From: Psilocybe azurescens | Taxonomy: Eukaryota; Basidiomycota; Agaricomycetes; Agaricales; Agrocybaceae | NCBI GenBank assembly: GCA_023853785.1 | Contig: JAJIRX010000888.1 | Location: 30,324-94,323 of the forward strand | Direction: 5' to 3' | Length of the DNA stretch: 64,000 nt | Part shown: one piece after another, positions 1 through 13,430 of the stretch | How the letters are laid out: every line of letters starts with the position of its first letter | How positions within the stretch are numbered: position 1 is the first letter of the stretch | Made by a program: the position numbers and the translations under genes | Notes under the pieces: generated by a model | What the model was told of the DNA's origin: nothing | Database searches by the model: none | What the model saw: only the letters and a program-made list of their open reading frames with translations

Positions 1-13
1 TGCCGTTACCTAC

Positions 14-237
14 CATACGCCGAATGACTTCTTTGATCTCGATGAAAAGTTCATGAGACGGCGTGGTGCCGCCTCTTTTGATATTTCTATGGCTCCAGCA
101 TTGCCATATAAGGCCCTAAATAACAATAAGTTGACCTGGAAGTGCTAGAAAATCGTAGATATAACCTACGCTTCGGCAAGCCAGGCGCCGTCGACGGACA
201 CTTCCAATAGAGGCTCGTAATCTTGTGAGGAAGACAT
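14..237 (-). CDS. 5' end of an unknown gene, leaves window at left
   Basis: Read on the minus strand, an ATG at 237 opens a first exon (237-170, beginning MSSSQDYEPLLEV). It ends at a GTAGGT donor. A second exon (115-14) follows an acceptor TTTAG and stays open, reading ...ALYGNAGAIEISKEAAPRR..., up to another GTAGGT donor at 13. The two exons join in phase across a 54-base intron, which supports a real gene. The rest lies outside the window. I do not recognise the family: no motif or membrane segment is visible in these roughly 57 residues. It is divergent from methionine aminopeptidase 2, with about 1 kb between the two starts. Confidence 0.45.
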
Positions 238-1284
238 GTTTATCAGATGAGTTAATAAAATCACCGTGAGAAGGGTCGTTGATTTATCACGATCAGAAAG
301 CGACGCCTTTTTAAGTGTATACAGCGAGGCCATTGAATGGGTGTTTGTGGCAAATCAACGAATTCGCCATATTGTTTCCATTGGGCCAGGTTATCCTTTT
401 ACAGAAAGGCCGACCGATAATCGATTGCGGGTTGCTATTGCCATCCGTGTCGGAGAGTCCATTGAGAATTTTATCGACATATATGGACAGAGACTGACAG
501 AGGGCCTTCTTGATTTGTTCATAGCCATTGTCTTCGTAACATGTAAACGAGGTGTTTCGTCTCTTTTTGTTATTCATACAGGCCACAACAGATTCAAAAC
601 AATGTCACAGCTCTCCAGTTGGTGGCCATTCGTTTCTAGAGGTCTTTTGAGACTTTTGATAGAACAAAGGTTTCCAGAATATACCAGCGCCTAGTAGTCT
701 ACTTAGGGTAGCGCCGCCCGTGGTTTGCAAGTAAGTAGTGGAAGGCCAGTGGCATTGTTTTAGAAAAAAAAGGATACTACATTCCCAAGATATTCGCACA
801 TCGATTTCATGGGCCCACAGAGAATGCGACGCAGAATATCGTTAAATAAGACTCGGACAGTGATGGGATTCACTTTCCGTCAACGCCAACATTGGTCGGT
901 TTATAAATACTTAGAATTGAGTCACGTGCTTGCCGAGATCGTTAATTAGTGCATTTTCGCTCCTTGGATTCTTTACCCATTCCCTCAGCACACTGCTGTT
1001 GAAGACAGTCTCTTGGAACGATAGTGAAAGTATCTGACGTGAGTAAAAGGAATCATTTGCATATAAAAGTCAGACATCAATAGTAATGCGATTTCTGAGG
1101 TTACAGTTTCATATCCGCTTGCGCACACTGAGAATCGGTGCAGAGCATCACTCAGTTCATATTCTCCAAAGCTAAATCTTATATTTAAGTAAGTGAAGGC
1201 ACTTTTTTGAAGAAAGCTCATGCGGGCTGATATCATGATGTATGACAGGAACGCCGCCTTGTGTTATTATCTCAGAGCTTAAAA
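238..1284. other. intergenic region between divergent genes
   Basis: About 1 kb separates the minus-strand start at 237 from the plus-strand methionine aminopeptidase 2 start at 1285. Open frames of up to 142 codons occur (around 266-694), but they have no recognisable composition, splice continuity or motif, and I take them as chance. It presumably contains both promoters. No clear TATA box was seen. Confidence 0.4.
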
Positions 1285-3078
<1,794 letters not shown>

Positions 3079-3263
3079 CTTGGCCTAGTGATGACGTTGC
3101 GGGGTGACGGTGCGGGGTAAGATCATATGACTTTCCCCTTTGGGTCCGATCAGGTTGTGCCGACGGTGACAGTACTATGTTCCATATTCCTGAAACTCTT
3201 TTCTCTGCCATGTACTAGTCCACCTTTTATTATTTATTCTTCTTATCGCAACTATTCGCATGC

Positions 3264-5861
3264 ATGTCTCCCTGGTTCTTCTCCTCAAAGCGCATTCAAG
3301 CCTCTAAGGAGCAGCCTACTCAACGTTCTCCTGCTCAATCCCTCCTCCATTATGAAACCGGATCTCCTCCGCCATCTGCTCGAGTAGACCCGAAGCTCAA
3401 GCTCCAGCCAAGGAGGCCACTGCGCCTGTGGGACTACTGGAAATTCGGCTTCATCGTCGCTGCAAAAGGTGAGCTCAGCATGCTTCATTTCCTTCACAAA
3501 CTCACTCGTGCCCAGCTACCGAGGTTACCACCGATGTAGTCTCGCATCATATTTGGGGGCCCCGGCGTAAATCATGGGGAATAGAAATGACAATAGTAAC
3601 AAGCCTCATACGTGGCGCCGAGCGTCATAGTGCTTTTGGTGGATATCGTGAGTGCTTTGTTCCCTTCATCACTACCCAACTCTGATTTCCGTTGTGTTAG
3701 GGAACTATACGCATGCTAATGGGCATCGGCGGACTTGTACCACTGCCTTCTGATGCGCTCGTTTCTCCAGTCACATTTCGTGTCAAGAAGCGCAATCTTC
3801 GGGGCATACTGGCAGATTTCGACGACCAGGAAACGGGCAAGCGGGAGCTCTCTGGTGAATGGGTCGTCGGTCGCAAGACTTGGCAAAGAATGCAAACAGA
3901 ATGGAAAGCATCCAACAGACCCACTGTCAACAGATCAAATTCAGTTCCTAGCGGCGAACCTTTCAACTTCAATTCAACTTACGGCTCAGATTCTTTGAAG
4001 AGAAAGGAACGTGTCATACTGTACATCCACGGGGGTACGTTCGAGCCGCCTTCCCGAGTTTAGAAGGATGGAAACTGACATTCGATGTCTCCAGGTGCAT
4101 ATTACCTGTCAAGCGCAGCAGCCCAGCGCATCATTTCCATCCCATTGGCCAAATATACTGACTCCCGCGTATTTGGTACGTTTTCTCGTGAAATTCGGTG
4201 CCACCTGTCTTAATTTAAATTATTATTCGCACCAATCCCGAATAGCTGTGGATTATCGTCTGGCACCTGAAACATGCTTTCCTGGTCCTCTACACGATGT
4301 TGTTACAGCATATCTGCGACTTGTCGAAGACTTACACATTCCTCCTGAGAATATTATCATCTGTGGGGATAGTGCTGGTGGTGGCCTCACACTAGCACTT
4401 CTGATGTACCTTCGGGATAACGGGTATGCCATGCCGTCAGGGGCGATCCTTATGTCTCCTTGGGTTGGTAAGTGCATTCATCTTCTCCAGCGTTGTGATG
4501 AGTACTTACATCAATATTAATGAAAGATCTGACTATGAGCTGCGAGTCCTGGGATTCAAATGCAGCTTACGATGTCGTACCCTTTCCAACAGCTGATAAT
4601 CACATGAATCCGATCGCTCTCTACCTCGGGGAACACACCGAAGAATATCTGACCCATCCTTACGCAAGTCCGCTGTTCGGAGACTTCAAGGGTCTTCCGC
4701 CACTGCTAGTACAAGCTGGCGATGCGGAAGTTTTGCGGGATGAGATTACGTTGTTAGCCCATAAGGCGACGATGGCTGGTGTGCAAGTAATGCATGAGCT
4801 CTATGAGGATGCTGTGAGTTATTGATAAGTGGATCCTATCCGTTTTCTGAACTCATTCACATTCATTTTAGATCCATGTCTTCCAAGCCTATCCGTTTCT
4901 GGATGCCTCTCGTCGATCTTTTGAGTCCATGCGCAACTTTGTCCGTTATGTTCTGCCCAAGTACCAGAGCCGATCGCCCCAACTGCTTGCATCTATTGCT
5001 GAGCTCGGAATGGAGCGAGAAATCGAGACAGAGAGGTCAGTTTTCGTGGGTGGAGATGGTTTGGAGGAGAAGGTGCAAGAGTTCAGAAGCGATAGAACTT
5101 GTCGGCAGAGAGCGCAAGGGGTGGGAAAGAGGACGGCGTTTATGACAATAAGACTGGTCTGGACGACTCGGAAGATAGTGATGGACCCAGTTGGGTGCGA
5201 TCACCTGTTTGGCCTTCCCGGCCGCTGGCTGCTGCTGGATCGCCCGTAGATGGCCTGAAGGTTCTGGAGACCGATAAAGGCGATTTCGAGCATGTCGAAA
5301 ATAGCGATGTAAAGGATATTCCGTATTTGTATCTTGCGCCACCGGCCTCGCCTATGCCGCGCCATGCCGCGCCCGTACTCCCCCTCCAGACCAACTCTTT
5401 CAACATTCATGTCCAGTTCGTCTCTCCAGACGGTACCGTCGCTCAGGCGAGTGGTATCACCAGCTTCTGTCCCAGGTGGAGAGAGCCCCAGGAGAATACA
5501 GTCGACAAGCTCGCTCAGTGGCTTTGCGTTTCCTTACGATCAGTACCCTGTTGAAGCATATCCGTCGCACTCTTCGCCGGATTCGACTTGTGTTCCTGTT
5601 CAGCATAGCTTCGGGTTCAACTTGTTTACCTCAGCACATCCACCTGCCAAGCGCCAAAATCGTTCACACTCGACGGCTAGTTTACTTCCCGATATAACAA
5701 TTCCAAGCACGGCAGCGTCATCAATGCCGCTACCTTCTCCTTCTATTCGAAAGAGACGGATGTCTTCGGCATTGTCGGTGACAACCCGTAAGGGCGCGAA
5801 GGCTTTGTCTGCGACTGAAGCATCGCCGTTTGCGGAAACAAACGATTTCAAGAGGATATAA
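3264..5861 (+). CDS. alpha/beta hydrolase of hormone-sensitive-lipase type (esterase/lipase)
   Basis: Predicted serine esterase. After a Ser/Pro-rich N-terminus and WDYWKFGFIVAAK comes the catalytic fold: the oxyanion-hole motif HGGAYYLSS (intron inside, about 4034-4094), then VDYRLAPE, the nucleophile elbow GDSAGGGL near 4370, and SPWVDLTMS. The acid Asp is in the QAGDAEVLRDE segment, and the His in IHVFQAYPF after an intron at about 4814-4871. Downstream lies a Ser/Pro-rich low-complexity tail containing DDSEDSDGPSWVRSPVW, probably continuing to 5861. Its frame changes at least twice (near 5100 and near 5400), so its true sequence is uncertain. Just before the GTGAGT donor at 3648 the run of four T (3634-3637) breaks the frame; with three T the protein reads HSALVDI and splices in phase to GTIRMLMGIGG. 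The start at 3264 is the first ATG of the open exon and may be too short. Confidence 0.8.
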
Positions 5862-6429
5862 GGACAATAGTTGACGAATGGTCGCGGACAGGCCCTGCAA
5901 ATCAGACGGTGGTAGTCAGCGTCCAAGCATCGACACCTAATCGGTGACCATTCCAATCTGCAGAAGACGTTTGGGCGACCGAACACCTGGCCGTCTCTCG
6001 TCTCGAGCTTGAAGATGATCTATCACTGCAGACCGTCTATACTGTTTTTTTACTCACTGCATTGCATTACTAACATCGCATTCGCATTCTAACACAATAT
6101 GTTGCCACTCTCAAGACCATAACCATGTAACCATCAATCATACCACATCACGAGCATTTTTCTTCTTTCTATACATACGTAGTCTTATCATCTACTAGTA
6201 CTAGTTCCTTTGTAATTGTAAACTGAATTGACATCTGTTTTATCCTTATTCTGAGCTATTCATCACACTAAGTAGCATGCCGCAACTTGGTCATTCTCAG
6301 ATAGCGGGGCCAGACATTGCTGAGGCGTTCTGTGAATTGCATATGTGGATATATATTTCAGATAGTAAAGGCACGATGATATAAGTACAGTCAAAATGGG
6401 CAAGAAGATACTTTAAGCCAGTTTGAACG
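5862..6429. other. 3' flank of the esterase, no gene seen
   Basis: AT-richer sequence between the esterase stop and the 3' edge of the first kinase relic. I see no open frame with splice continuity, no RNA gene and no repeat here. Confidence 0.4.
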
Positions 6430-8760
6430 GTGAAGACGAAATATGCCGGCCAATGCCTCAATCATAATTCTCATCTTCGTACAGCCCGTCGTCGTCGTCG
6501 CTATTATTGCCTTGGCTTTCTTTGCCGTCTTCTTCCCACCACCATCATCATTATCATCACCTTCCTCCTTGTTGTCCTCTTCCTCCTTGTTGTCCTCTTC
6601 CTCCTTGTTGTCCTCTTCCTCCTTGTTGTCCTCCTCAGCACCATCCCCGGCATCTTCATTGTCCTCATGCAAGATCGACGATTGACAACCACCCGCCACC
6701 GTCCCCGGCTCCGTAAACGCATTTTTTCAGGGTATGTGGGTTCCCAAGCGGATCAAGTCCGATGTGGTCGCTTTTCCGTTTCATAGACGTGTGTGCGTGC
6801 GTGTGCATTTAGGAAAGCACGAGGAATATTGTTCTGACCTGTGTCCCAGTCAGTGCCTGAATCGCCCTCGAAGAGCTTCTCAAATAGTGTTATCTCCCAC
6901 TTGGGGTCGAGAGATTGGACGAAATAATCGGGGTCAACTTTGTTATTGTTCTTTAGCATACGCGCATAAAGTATGCCTGCCAATTCATCATGGTCGGAAT
7001 CTGGATATTTTGTCTGCACGTCCTTCCATGTCTGTTCTAGTGCAGCCTGTTCTTCAGATGAAAGAAGGTATCCAAGGGTCATGGAGTTATAAATTTACAA
7101 GAAGAGGTCATGGAGCCTCGAGGACATCACGAAGAGGGAAAAAAAGTTGTCCTTGATAAGGTGAACGTGTGTCATCGCATGAATTTTTGCAACAAGAGCT
7201 GCGTTTGGGGTTTCGGAGGTCGCAGCATCGTCGTCGTCGTTGTATCACTGTACGGCTTACACCAGAAATCGTTTATCGGCAAGGTGTTCAGAACGTCTGA
7301 GTGTCACCCAAAATAGTACATGCCAAGACGATTCGACATCGTCTTGTCAATTATGCACAGGAATTAATGTATCTGGCGGGCGATAGCTGTTAAGCCTATA
7401 AGCAATAAATTGCCAAGTGCCCTGGTGAAGAGTAGAGAGTCAAAACCTATAGTTCATATGTGTCGCAGAACTGATAGATCGCGTACCGTGCGCTCAGGTC
7501 GCTGGCGTTCCTTCTTCTTTTCATCAATGGACTTAGAAGTCCCAATCAACTAAAAGACCACGACCACCCTTATCAATCATAATGTTGTTGGCGCTAATAT
7601 CACGATGAACAACCATCGCTTTATCGTATGCTTCACGGTGGGCTAGAGGGTCACATGGCGAATTAGCTGATGAGCACCACAATTGAAGAGCCGATTAGAC
7701 TTGCCCTTGAGGGCATCAGTGAAGACGGTCAGTAATTCCTTTACATTATCGAACTCTTCAATAGGCTTCGTATATTGATCTAGCACCAGTCGGTAGTGTA
7801 TGAACTGACGGAATGTGCTGCGAGAATCACCACGTTTGGTGTTGCGCTCTATGCTCAGTGACGTTTGAGTAGTTGGATTGAGCATATCGTGATAGGTGGC
7901 CACGATCGGTACCCGATCCACTGTCTTGTCCTTCAGCGTAGCATAGGTCGGATGCTCCGCCTGCAAACTCTTCGAATGTATTCTCCAAGTATCCTTCAAA
8001 AAGGCGAAGTCTCCAATCCTTTCCAGCAGAAAGCATTGAATGTGGGTATTGAGCGACAGGTTGGCGACCCTGTGTTCATGAAAGACGGCGCTGGAACAAC
8101 ATGATGAACTTCTTCCGGCGAAGGCCCCGAGCTGCAAAGGGGAACCTGCAGGTAGGTGTAGTCAAATCTGAAGGTATTTTTGCGACTCCTTCAGGAATGG
8201 AAGCGCAATAGGATGAGGGCTTGTATTCAACCCAGAGTCAACGTTCAACACCTTTTGAATCTACGACGCCCGTTCGTATTGCCGGAGACCTCTGCCAAAT
8301 TCCGATAGCTTTGCTTTTGCGGGGATAAGAGGAATTTCGTTAGTGACAACCAAACGGTATGACAGGGGTGTCTGTGTCCAATGGGTAGCCTATATTCGAA
8401 CAATGAGTGTATCAAGAAGCATGTTCAGGCCTAGTCACACGCGTCTGGTCGCATGCCATTGTTGTCGGTTGATTGTCGGGGCGATGGGCCATACTGAAAA
8501 CGCGGTCACGGTCAACGGCAGCCTTCTGCCAACCTTCTTCACCAAATTTGGCTGCCACCAATTGATGCCGTCGGCATTTCACTAATCATGATGTCTATGT
8601 TGTCCCAAATAATATGCTTGTACGAAGACCAGGGCTCAAAAAGAAGCGTCATTGTTTCCGTTCTATACTGTGATGATCCACTCGACATCGTCTTTCACAG
8701 TGAATCCAAAGTGAACCATGATTATAATCGATAACTATCAGTTTCACTGAGACCTAGATG
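6430..8760 (-). pseudogene. FunK1-type protein kinase relic, copy A
   Basis: Decayed copy of the fungal FunK1 kinase family, recognised by comparison with the copy at 48.2-50.7 kb. Reading the minus strand from high to low coordinates: LFEPWSSYKHIIWD-like remnants near 8640, then FAFLKDTWRI and VATYHDM with TKRGD near 7800-8010. The catalytic loop VVHRDISANNIMID is at about 7570-7620 and GLLVDWD replaces the usual DFG region near 7550. A fragment at 7316-7370 matches the DDLESFFYVLYWV segment, and the C-lobe DPDYFVQSLDPKW with LFEKLFEGD lies near 6830-6920. Stops interrupt it just after LVDWDF and within the DDVES segment, and frames change repeatedly. It diverges more from the 48-kb gene than copy B does. 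Its C-terminus is replaced by an acidic/lysine repeat. The outer limits are approximate. Confidence 0.8.
6561..6634 (-). repeat. 18-base tandem repeat coding for EEEDNK units
   Basis: Four near-perfect direct copies of an 18-base unit (plus strand: cttcctccttgttgtcct). On the minus strand they code for an in-frame EEDNKE repeat in the C-terminal tail of kinase relic A, next to an Asp-rich and a Lys-rich stretch. A length that is a multiple of three keeps the frame when the copy number changes. Confidence 0.85.
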
Positions 8761-8870
8761 TTAGTACCAGCATAAATAACTCCACAAATGAGACAAGGAT
8801 GCCCGAGAAGTGTTCATACTAGTAGTGTGATAGTTAGAAACGAGGCATTGGGTAGCTTACTTCGACGTAA

Positions 8871-9130
8871 CCTCAAAAATTTGGTTGATTTATTCAGTAC
8901 CAGAGAGAGCTTTGATTCCTGTCTTATATGGTTGAGGAGGGAAAACCACGCGCTCTGTTAATTGGTATATACTTCAATTTGAGATAAATAGATGAGACGA
9001 TAGTAATATAAGGACAACTGATATCAAAGTAGCGAAAACATTTAAGATAACGCAAATTTTGAAAAGCATAATCGGAAGGGTTGGAAGTCATAGTGTAAAT
9101 AGAGAAAGTGATGGATTACTTATTGTTGCT
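8871..9130 (+). pseudogene. duplicated 3' end of SYO1 plus spacer
   Basis: The plus strand at 8876-8965 closely matches the minus strand of the SYO1 gene end at 50.94-51.03 kb: the codons for ENLVDF..QYRREL, then the gattcctgt, tggttgaggaggga and aaccacgc blocks. From 8965 to 9130 it continues to match the SYO1-FunK1 spacer, for example gatgagacgatagtaatata. The fragment carries only the last 20 or so codons and a frame error, so it cannot be a gene. It marks the end of a segmental duplication. Confidence 0.8.
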
Positions 9131-10400
9131 CCCTGCCTGCGCCTGCTCTGGTTCCTATGTCTTCAGGCTTGATCCCTTGCGCGCTTTCTTGTTGCGTGGA
9201 TTTCCATCATCGTCACCATCGTTCCCGCCTGAAACGGTCATGTGTTGAGAGTCTGGCTTACGCTTGTTTAAGGGAATTTTGCGCGGGGGTCAACAGTGAG
9301 TCCCGATTGAAGTTGGTACTCCCAGTGACCCAGTCGACGGTCTCATCGGGTCCAAAAAGTTCCATAAAAAGGTCCGGCGCCCACTTGGGTTGCAGTGTTT
9401 GAAGAAATAATATGGATCAAAGACAGGAAATTCCCTGCCAGGTTTACGATTATGGGCCTGCATTTGCAGCATCAGCTCCGGCGATATTGTTCCCAACAGG
9501 TCGGGCGATATTTCATCATCAGCTGCAGCGTCATTACGCTTCCTCAGAGCATCGTCCTTCCACGAGACCAGCAAATCAATCTGTTCCGAGTCCAGTATGT
9601 ATCGTGTGTTGATTATGGCTTGAAATTGCAACAACATCTTCAAGAGAGGAGGCGATACGAACTTCATCTTAATGATATAAGCAGAACTAGTGATTATCGA
9701 AAACTTGAAGCCAAAGGCACTGGAGCCCCGCGCATTGATGATAGACCGATCATATGCTTGTATCAACGTCTCTTGAACATGGGAGGCAGCTGTTCCGTGG
9801 ACACAATTGCGGAGCGCTACCCAAAATAGTACATGCCAGAACGATTCCCAATCGTCGTCCTTGTTATGAATAGGAGTAGGTGGGTCTGAGTTGCCGGCGT
9901 TGTCGACCAGTCTGCAAGCAATGAATTGCCATGTTCCCTAAAGACATGCTAAAAGTTAGAAAATGGTATATGAGGAAACAGGCTTAATAGGTTCGCACTG
10001 TGCGTTCCGGTAGACTGGCCGTTATAACTTCATCGGTAACGGATTTGGACAGATCCCAGTCAATCAAAAGACCACGGCCATGTTGGTCAATCATGATATT
10101 CCCCGGATTAATGTTACCGTGAAGAATACGCGCATGATCGTAGGCTTTGCTGTGGACTAAAACACCTAGTTTATGAACTTGAAACTAAAGCATGAGGAAT
10201 AAGTCAACTTACCCTGAATTGCGTCAGAAAAAGTTGTCAGGAGTTCCTTCCACGTCCTTGAATTCTTCCAGATGCGTCAGGTTCTCTTCGAACACGAACC
10301 GACGGTGTTTGTATTGATGAGAAGTGTTCTCAAGGCCACCGCACTTCTTGAGAACTGTTGAGGTTTTTGTGACTTGATAGTACATGTTGTGCTAAGGGGA
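9130..10400 (-). pseudogene. FunK1-type protein kinase relic, copy B (5'-truncated)
   Basis: Inverted partial copy of the FunK1 gene at 48.2-50.7 kb, running from the HDMDDQVTQT-like segment (about 10380) to beyond the stop. The N-terminal half is missing. Visible blocks are EEFKDVE near 10250, the catalytic loop at about 10090-10130, GLLIDWDLSKS near 10060, KDDDWESFWHVLFWV near 9840, LLVSWKDDALRKRNDAAADDEISP near 9560, NRKPGREFPVFDPYYF near 9430 and the Lys/Asp-rich C-terminus near 9180-9300. The catalytic loop reads LHGNINPGNIMID: the Arg and Asp of the usual HRD are replaced by Gly and Asn. The region around 10200-10400 has stops and frame changes. The tail after the last conserved block retains the frame lost in the 48-kb copy. 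Confidence 0.82.
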
Positions 10401-11820
10401 AACCAACTCGTCGATGGCTAGCATCTGACCAACACACGGACGAAATAACGCCGGCCGTGCATGTGGGATAATGGACCGGGCAGACAATGGAAGGGCACTT
10501 CTGCGCCAGGCGGCTCGATGTTTTAATGTCTTGAAGCCAGTATCTGTCGTCGAAGAGTCCATCGCGCACTCCATTGCATGCACGGTCTGATTATCCACCG
10601 CGCTAATGAGGAAGAGAGAGACCGTTTTGGGGGACAGACAGCCATGGCCACAAAGCTGACCCATGGTCGTTTGCCCCAGCAATAAATTTCGCTGGTCCAT
10701 GGACGTAATGAGGCCGCACAATAAATACGTGGTCGGGTAATGGCGGTTATTACATAGAAGGGTCAACATTTTCGCCTGACAACATCAAGAGGAAATCGGT
10801 AGAGTGAGACGGGCTTCAAGCATTTTTTCTTCTTGTTGATTTATGTCTATCGGGGCAAGGCTTTGGGCTTCAAGCATTCCTATCGAGTCATCGGAATCGA
10901 AGTCCATAAATTTCCATTGCGTCTCCATCCATACGTCAATACGTAGTTCTTTTCTAGAGTAGGATCATAACAGGATGCGGCTGCCTCATAAGTCTTCAAA
11001 AGCTTCTCGTAAAGGAGCAGAGGGTGGTATTTTTGAACTGCAGCATGAGTTTTGCAGGCTGCGCAAATAATATTCAAGAGCGTCGGAAACTGTTCGTTGG
11101 CACGTATCCACGAGCCGAACCAGATGTACTCGAGGACGAAGGATCTGTTCGAAGCCAGATTGAGTTGCCTGACATGGCGACCTGGAGTGAATAGTACTTG
11201 CACGACGGGATTCCGGGATTTGAAATACATGCCGACGACAGTGCCTTGCCTTAGACGCCTCTACTACAAAGGTAAATACGCATAGTTCGTGGGATAAAAG
11301 AATTTGTTGTTGTTTTCATGTTCGCACTCGTTTTCTTTGCGTCGAAGAATAGAATTGTAGTCGTTGTTGGTCGGGTGAGACGCTGTGCAAACGCTGTGAG
11401 GCGACTGGTCGCTCATTTTGCCGCGGTCACCATTGAAGCGGTCACGGGCTCAGAACGGAAGCACTGGAACCCGAAGGATTTACCAAAAACAGCAGAGAAA
11501 TTTCCCTTGGGAACTATACAAACGAGTAAGTAAAGCAGAGAAGAAGCAGGGAAGAAGCGCCTTGAGGGAATCTACAATTGAAGGATTGGTTTGAAGAATT
11601 GGCGAGGAAATTGTGGATTAGTGAGGGCCGGCATACCACTGGCCCAGATGCAGTAGAAATGCCCCTAGTACAACCATAATTATTGATTGCAAATGCAACG
11701 AAGCCTATGAAATGTCGAGTATGATACATATGCAAGTGCGACACGTTGGTCCAGGACCAAAAGAGCAAGTCATATAGTAAATAAAAGTCAGAAATACCTA
11801 AAAGATGGCAACCTCCCAGG
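10401..11820. other. region without a secure gene; one open frame at 10880-11230 (-)
   Basis: Upstream of kinase relic B the homology to FunK1 stops abruptly near 10400. A minus-strand open frame at 10880-11230 starts with ATG and codes for 116 residues with a plausible globular composition (NRSFVLEYIWFGSWIR, NIICAACKTHAAVQ). A second minus-strand frame lies at 10392-10769. Neither shows a family motif or splice partners. They may be fragments of a dead gene or chance frames. Confidence 0.25.
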
Positions 11821-13330
11821 TTAATCCCTCGACTGTCCGTTCAATATCTCTTGGCCTTTCCTATGAATTTCCAGCTCCTCGATAACGTTCATTAGTGCAT
11901 TGCATTCCCAGTTTCCAAAGATGAAGCCCTCATATAGCATAGTGGTAGCCAACCATGCCACAAATACCGTGAAAAGGATGAAAATAGGGTTGATCCAGGA
12001 ATGTGGAAGCCATGCAGTACCGATGATTACACCGACGAGGACCAGTAGGCAGAGGCCGAAGATGATCAGCTCTTTACGAGATCTTTCTCGCGAGAAGCGA
12101 TAGCAAGCTGTGAGAGCATGTATAGTGGTGGCAGCGGATTCGTTGGAAAGCTCCCTTGGCCGTTGAGGTTGGCTAGGATATGTGTCTGAGGTCTCATCTG
12201 AAGATTCGGTTGTTATTTCAAACGTGGCTTCGAGCCCAAAATGGTCCGAGATAGAAAAAGGGCGCCCTGGTACAGGTTCTGTCAATACCACTTTTGTATC
12301 GATGGCTTTTAGAATAGGTAATGTTTGTCCCGGACGGTTCGGTTGACGATATAGCACGTAGTCGAGACGTTTACCCCATGTCCCTCGCGCATAGAGCTTG
12401 CCTGCAGACCAACTGTTCAAAGGAGAGTCGGCTGTAATCCCAAGCTGCTGTATCGCTTGCTGGGCAGAAACAATATGCGATGTTTGAATGTTTGGATGGG
12501 TGATCGCCCAAGAGTCCTTTAAGTCGGCATGTTGAAAGATGACGGTCATAGGCAGTGTGGTTGGAATACTATTAAAATCTCCAAGCTAGGTATCCTATTA
12601 AGAAAGCCCTTCGAACGTTGTAAAGCATAGACTCACTGCTATGACGTATCTCCCGACTTCAGCGGCTTGACGCGCAAGTTTGGCAAACTCCCAGGCATTG
12701 ACGAGACGATGAGCTCTGTTGTATTCGGGACCATCCTCTCCTCCTTTAGCGAAGAGCTGTACAGGCAGGATTTGATCAGAATGCGAGACTTGTATGTTAT
12801 CAAGCTGCCTTACATGTGTATTGAAGACCTGCACTTGACCTAGGATAGGATGTAGGATGACGACATTGGCAGCTGCTTTTCCAACAAACCAATCACCGGC
12901 TGCAACATCTAGTGGTGTGCCATTAAGAGAGTATGGGTAAATCGAAGACGATATGAACGGGTATCGGCTGAATATAGCAAGACCTGCTCCAAGTGCGCCA
13001 CTGGAACCAAGTATATTGCATCAGATAACCTCCTGAAATGGAAGTAAGAGCAAGCAAACCTATAGAAAGAACTTTGAGTGCGGCAAACGAGCGGCGACTC
13101 TTTGCTGTACCCTCTCGTAATGGGCGAAGACCCATATTTCTTGCAGGGCAATTAGGTCATAATCTGAATGAGCCAATTCGTGTGCGATGGTCTCAATGCG
13201 TTCCTCGAGGTTTTTAGCAACGTATTTGAGACCCCTGATAGTTTATCAGACTCTGGGAGGATATATAATGTAAAGCCAGGGAATACCAGCAATTGAGAGT
13301 GAGAACGCGGATACGCGACTCGCCTGGCAT
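11821..13330 (-). CDS. ISC1: inositol phosphosphingolipid phospholipase C / neutral sphingomyelinase
   Basis: Magnesium-dependent hydrolase that releases ceramide from inositol phosphosphingolipids. The minus-strand start at 13330 gives MPGESRIRVLTLNCWGLKY, then LIALQEIWVF (metal-binding Glu), GLAIFSRYPF, AAGDWFVGKAAAN, QVFNTHLFAKGGEDGPEYN, LGDFNSIP (Asp/Asn) and ISDHFG (catalytic Asp-His pair). This is the DNase I-like fold order of the neutral sphingomyelinase family. Two C-terminal membrane segments follow (ELIIFGLCLLVLVGVIIG and WINPIFILFTVFVAWLATT), as in yeast Isc1 and animal nSMase2-independent homologues. At least four introns are seen. Near 13077 the sequence TTCTTTCTATAG has one T too many for the frame to join AARLPHSKFFYSGALG; I take this as a likely sequence error. 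The gene shares a 100-base promoter with NXT1. Confidence 0.9.
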
Positions 13331-13430
13331 GATGACCGTTGCGGTAAGGGGGTCCAAGCTATATTTAGGGCCAGCCGTGACCACCATAGATATGAACTCG
13401 AGTCACGTTCACTCTTTGGCTCTAACGACC
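13331..13430. promoter_or_regulatory. shared divergent promoter of ISC1 and NXT1
   Basis: Only 100 bases separate the two start codons, so the core promoters and 5' leaders must overlap. No canonical TATA box was found. Confidence 0.5.

Noticed and set aside
266..694. 142-codon open frame on the plus strand
   Set aside because: No ATG at its beginning, no motif, competing frames on both strands; it lies between two divergent genes and is most likely chance.
5037..5410. Minus-strand open frames overlapping the esterase tail
   Set aside because: They mirror a GC-rich low-complexity coding region on the plus strand and show no independent features.
6391..6786. Plus-strand frames rich in Ser, Leu and Val over the 18-base repeat
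   Set aside because: They are the antisense of the acidic repeat of kinase relic A; hydrophobicity comes only from the repeat.
10392..10769. 125-codon minus-strand frame just upstream of kinase relic B
   Set aside because: It overlaps the breakpoint of the kinase homology and has no protein-like motif; probably a chance frame in decayed DNA.
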